DNA of 5,414 nucleotides from Bacteroidota bacterium (GTDB lineage Bacteria > Bacteroidota > Bacteroidia > Chitinophagales > LD1). Within the stretch, counting starts at the first letter, position 1; each line of letters begins with the position of its first letter. The notes under the pieces are model-generated. The model ran no database searches and was not told where the DNA came from. It saw only the letters and a list, made by a program, of their open reading frames with translations. The DNA is taken from contig JAFDYP010000114.1 of assembly GCA_018267355.1 (NCBI GenBank), positions 1 to 5,414 of the forward strand, read 5' to 3'. The translations under genes were made by a program, and so were the position numbers. Shown here piece by piece: positions 4,898 to 5,414 of this stretch.

Positions 4898-5414
4898 TTA
4901 CGCCTGCTCCCAGATAGCCTTGATGATCTTTGTCGCATTGGCCCGGTTGCTAAACTCGTGGTCGAGCAGCTGCCTGCGCTTATTGATATGATGCTGGTCA
5001 AAGTCCAGATTCATCATATCGGTGATCAGGCGTTTGGTAGCATTGGGGTTATCCTCTATCACACAGAGCGACTCGAGCCCGGTATTATTCACCATCTTTG
5101 AGTTGACCAGGCAGAAGCGGCCCCTATAGAGCGAGTTGAGTAGTTTTAGCTTGATGCCCGTATTCTGAAAAGTGGTCAGCAGGTTGATATGCGCATTGCT
5201 GAGCAGATCGGCGATCCGCTCAAAGGAGGGATTTTCCACCATTTCTATATGCGGGTACCTGGCTACTTCTTTTTTGAGCGCGTCAGTGGGATTTTTACCC
5301 GCTATGATGAATGGCACAGTCATCTCAGCAGCTATCTTCTTTACGATGAAAATGGCGGCCTGGTTATTTTCTACCACGCTTAGGTTGCCATGATATAGTA
5401 CATAGCTGCCGCGG
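4898..5414 (-). CDS. GT-B glycosyltransferase (GT4-like), C-terminal part, cut by window edge
   Basis: The frame is open from the right edge to a TAA at 4898, giving 171 visible residues and no start. It begins RGSYVLYHGNLSVVENN, which is the characteristic first strand and loop of the C-terminal Rossmann domain of GT-B enzymes, so the missing part should be the N-terminal acceptor domain (roughly 180-200 residues, by family knowledge). Further marks of the nucleotide-sugar-binding half are VPFIIAGK (about 36-43), a strand-loop around IEMVENPSF, and the donor-site block TGIKLKLLNSLYRGRF, followed by MVNNTGLESLC. A GTG at 5377 could be mistaken for a start but lies inside this domain. No membrane segment is seen in the visible part. 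The enzyme likely transfers a sugar from a nucleotide-sugar donor in cell-surface glycan synthesis; donor and acceptor cannot be told. It ends 98 bases before the next gene. Confidence 0.85.
   Translation of the reverse strand, partial: RGSYVLYHGNLSVVENNQAAIFIVKKIAAEMTVPFIIAGKNPTDALKKEVARYPHIEMVENPSFERIADLLSNAHINLLTTFQNTGIKLKLLNSLYRGRFCLVNSKMVNNTGLESLCVIEDNPNATKRLITDMMNLDFDQHHINKRRQLLDHEFSNRANATKIIKAIWEQA

Noticed and set aside
1..5414. Mobile element, phage, toxin-antitoxin or defence system
   Set aside because: No transposase, integrase, terminal inverted repeats or nuclease-type proteins are present; every gene has a housekeeping or envelope-type family assignment or is a small membrane protein.

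Overview
The window looks like chromosomal DNA of a Bacteroidota bacterium, probably of the Chitinophaga/Sphingobacteria type (inference). Three things point there: genes without clear Shine-Dalgarno sequences, two start sites preceded by the Bacteroidota -7 box TAnnTTTG, and a PstS-like lipoprotein followed by a large periplasmic TPR protein, a pair I recall as common in that group. All six complete genes and the one partial gene are on the minus strand, so transcription runs from high to low coordinates. I see no RNA gene, CRISPR array, insertion sequence or phage gene.

Layout in transcription order. (1) 5414-4898: C-terminal part of a GT-B glycosyltransferase, cut by the window edge. (2) 4897-4800: spacer with a candidate promoter and short repeats. 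(3) 4799-1966: a probable three-gene operon made of a 74-residue two-helix membrane protein, a PstS-like lipoprotein whose GTG start lies 2 bases after the preceding stop, and a 542-residue exported TPR protein. It ends in a good intrinsic terminator at 1947-1916. (4) 1853-72: three small cytoplasmic proteins, namely an SRPBCC (START-like) protein, a DJ-1/PfpI family protein and a CXXC-containing carboxymuconolactone decarboxylase/AhpD-like protein. The last has its own candidate promoter. The left edge (1-71) holds only an imperfect hairpin.

The middle operon probably makes an envelope module: a small inner-membrane protein, a lipid-anchored substrate-binding-like protein and a soluble periplasmic scaffold. 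No PstCAB permease and no ExbB/ExbD/TonB gene lies beside it here, and the binding protein lacks the usual phosphate-binding signatures, so a phosphate-uptake role should not be assumed. The three genes to the left resemble stress or detoxification functions, but nothing in the sequence ties them to one pathway.

Four gene starts differ from the longest possible reading frame: 1853, 1268 and 4572 are preferred over longer versions, and the glycosyltransferase continues past the window edge. I found no strong evidence of an undescribed system. The module at 1966-4799 is the most worthwhile lead.
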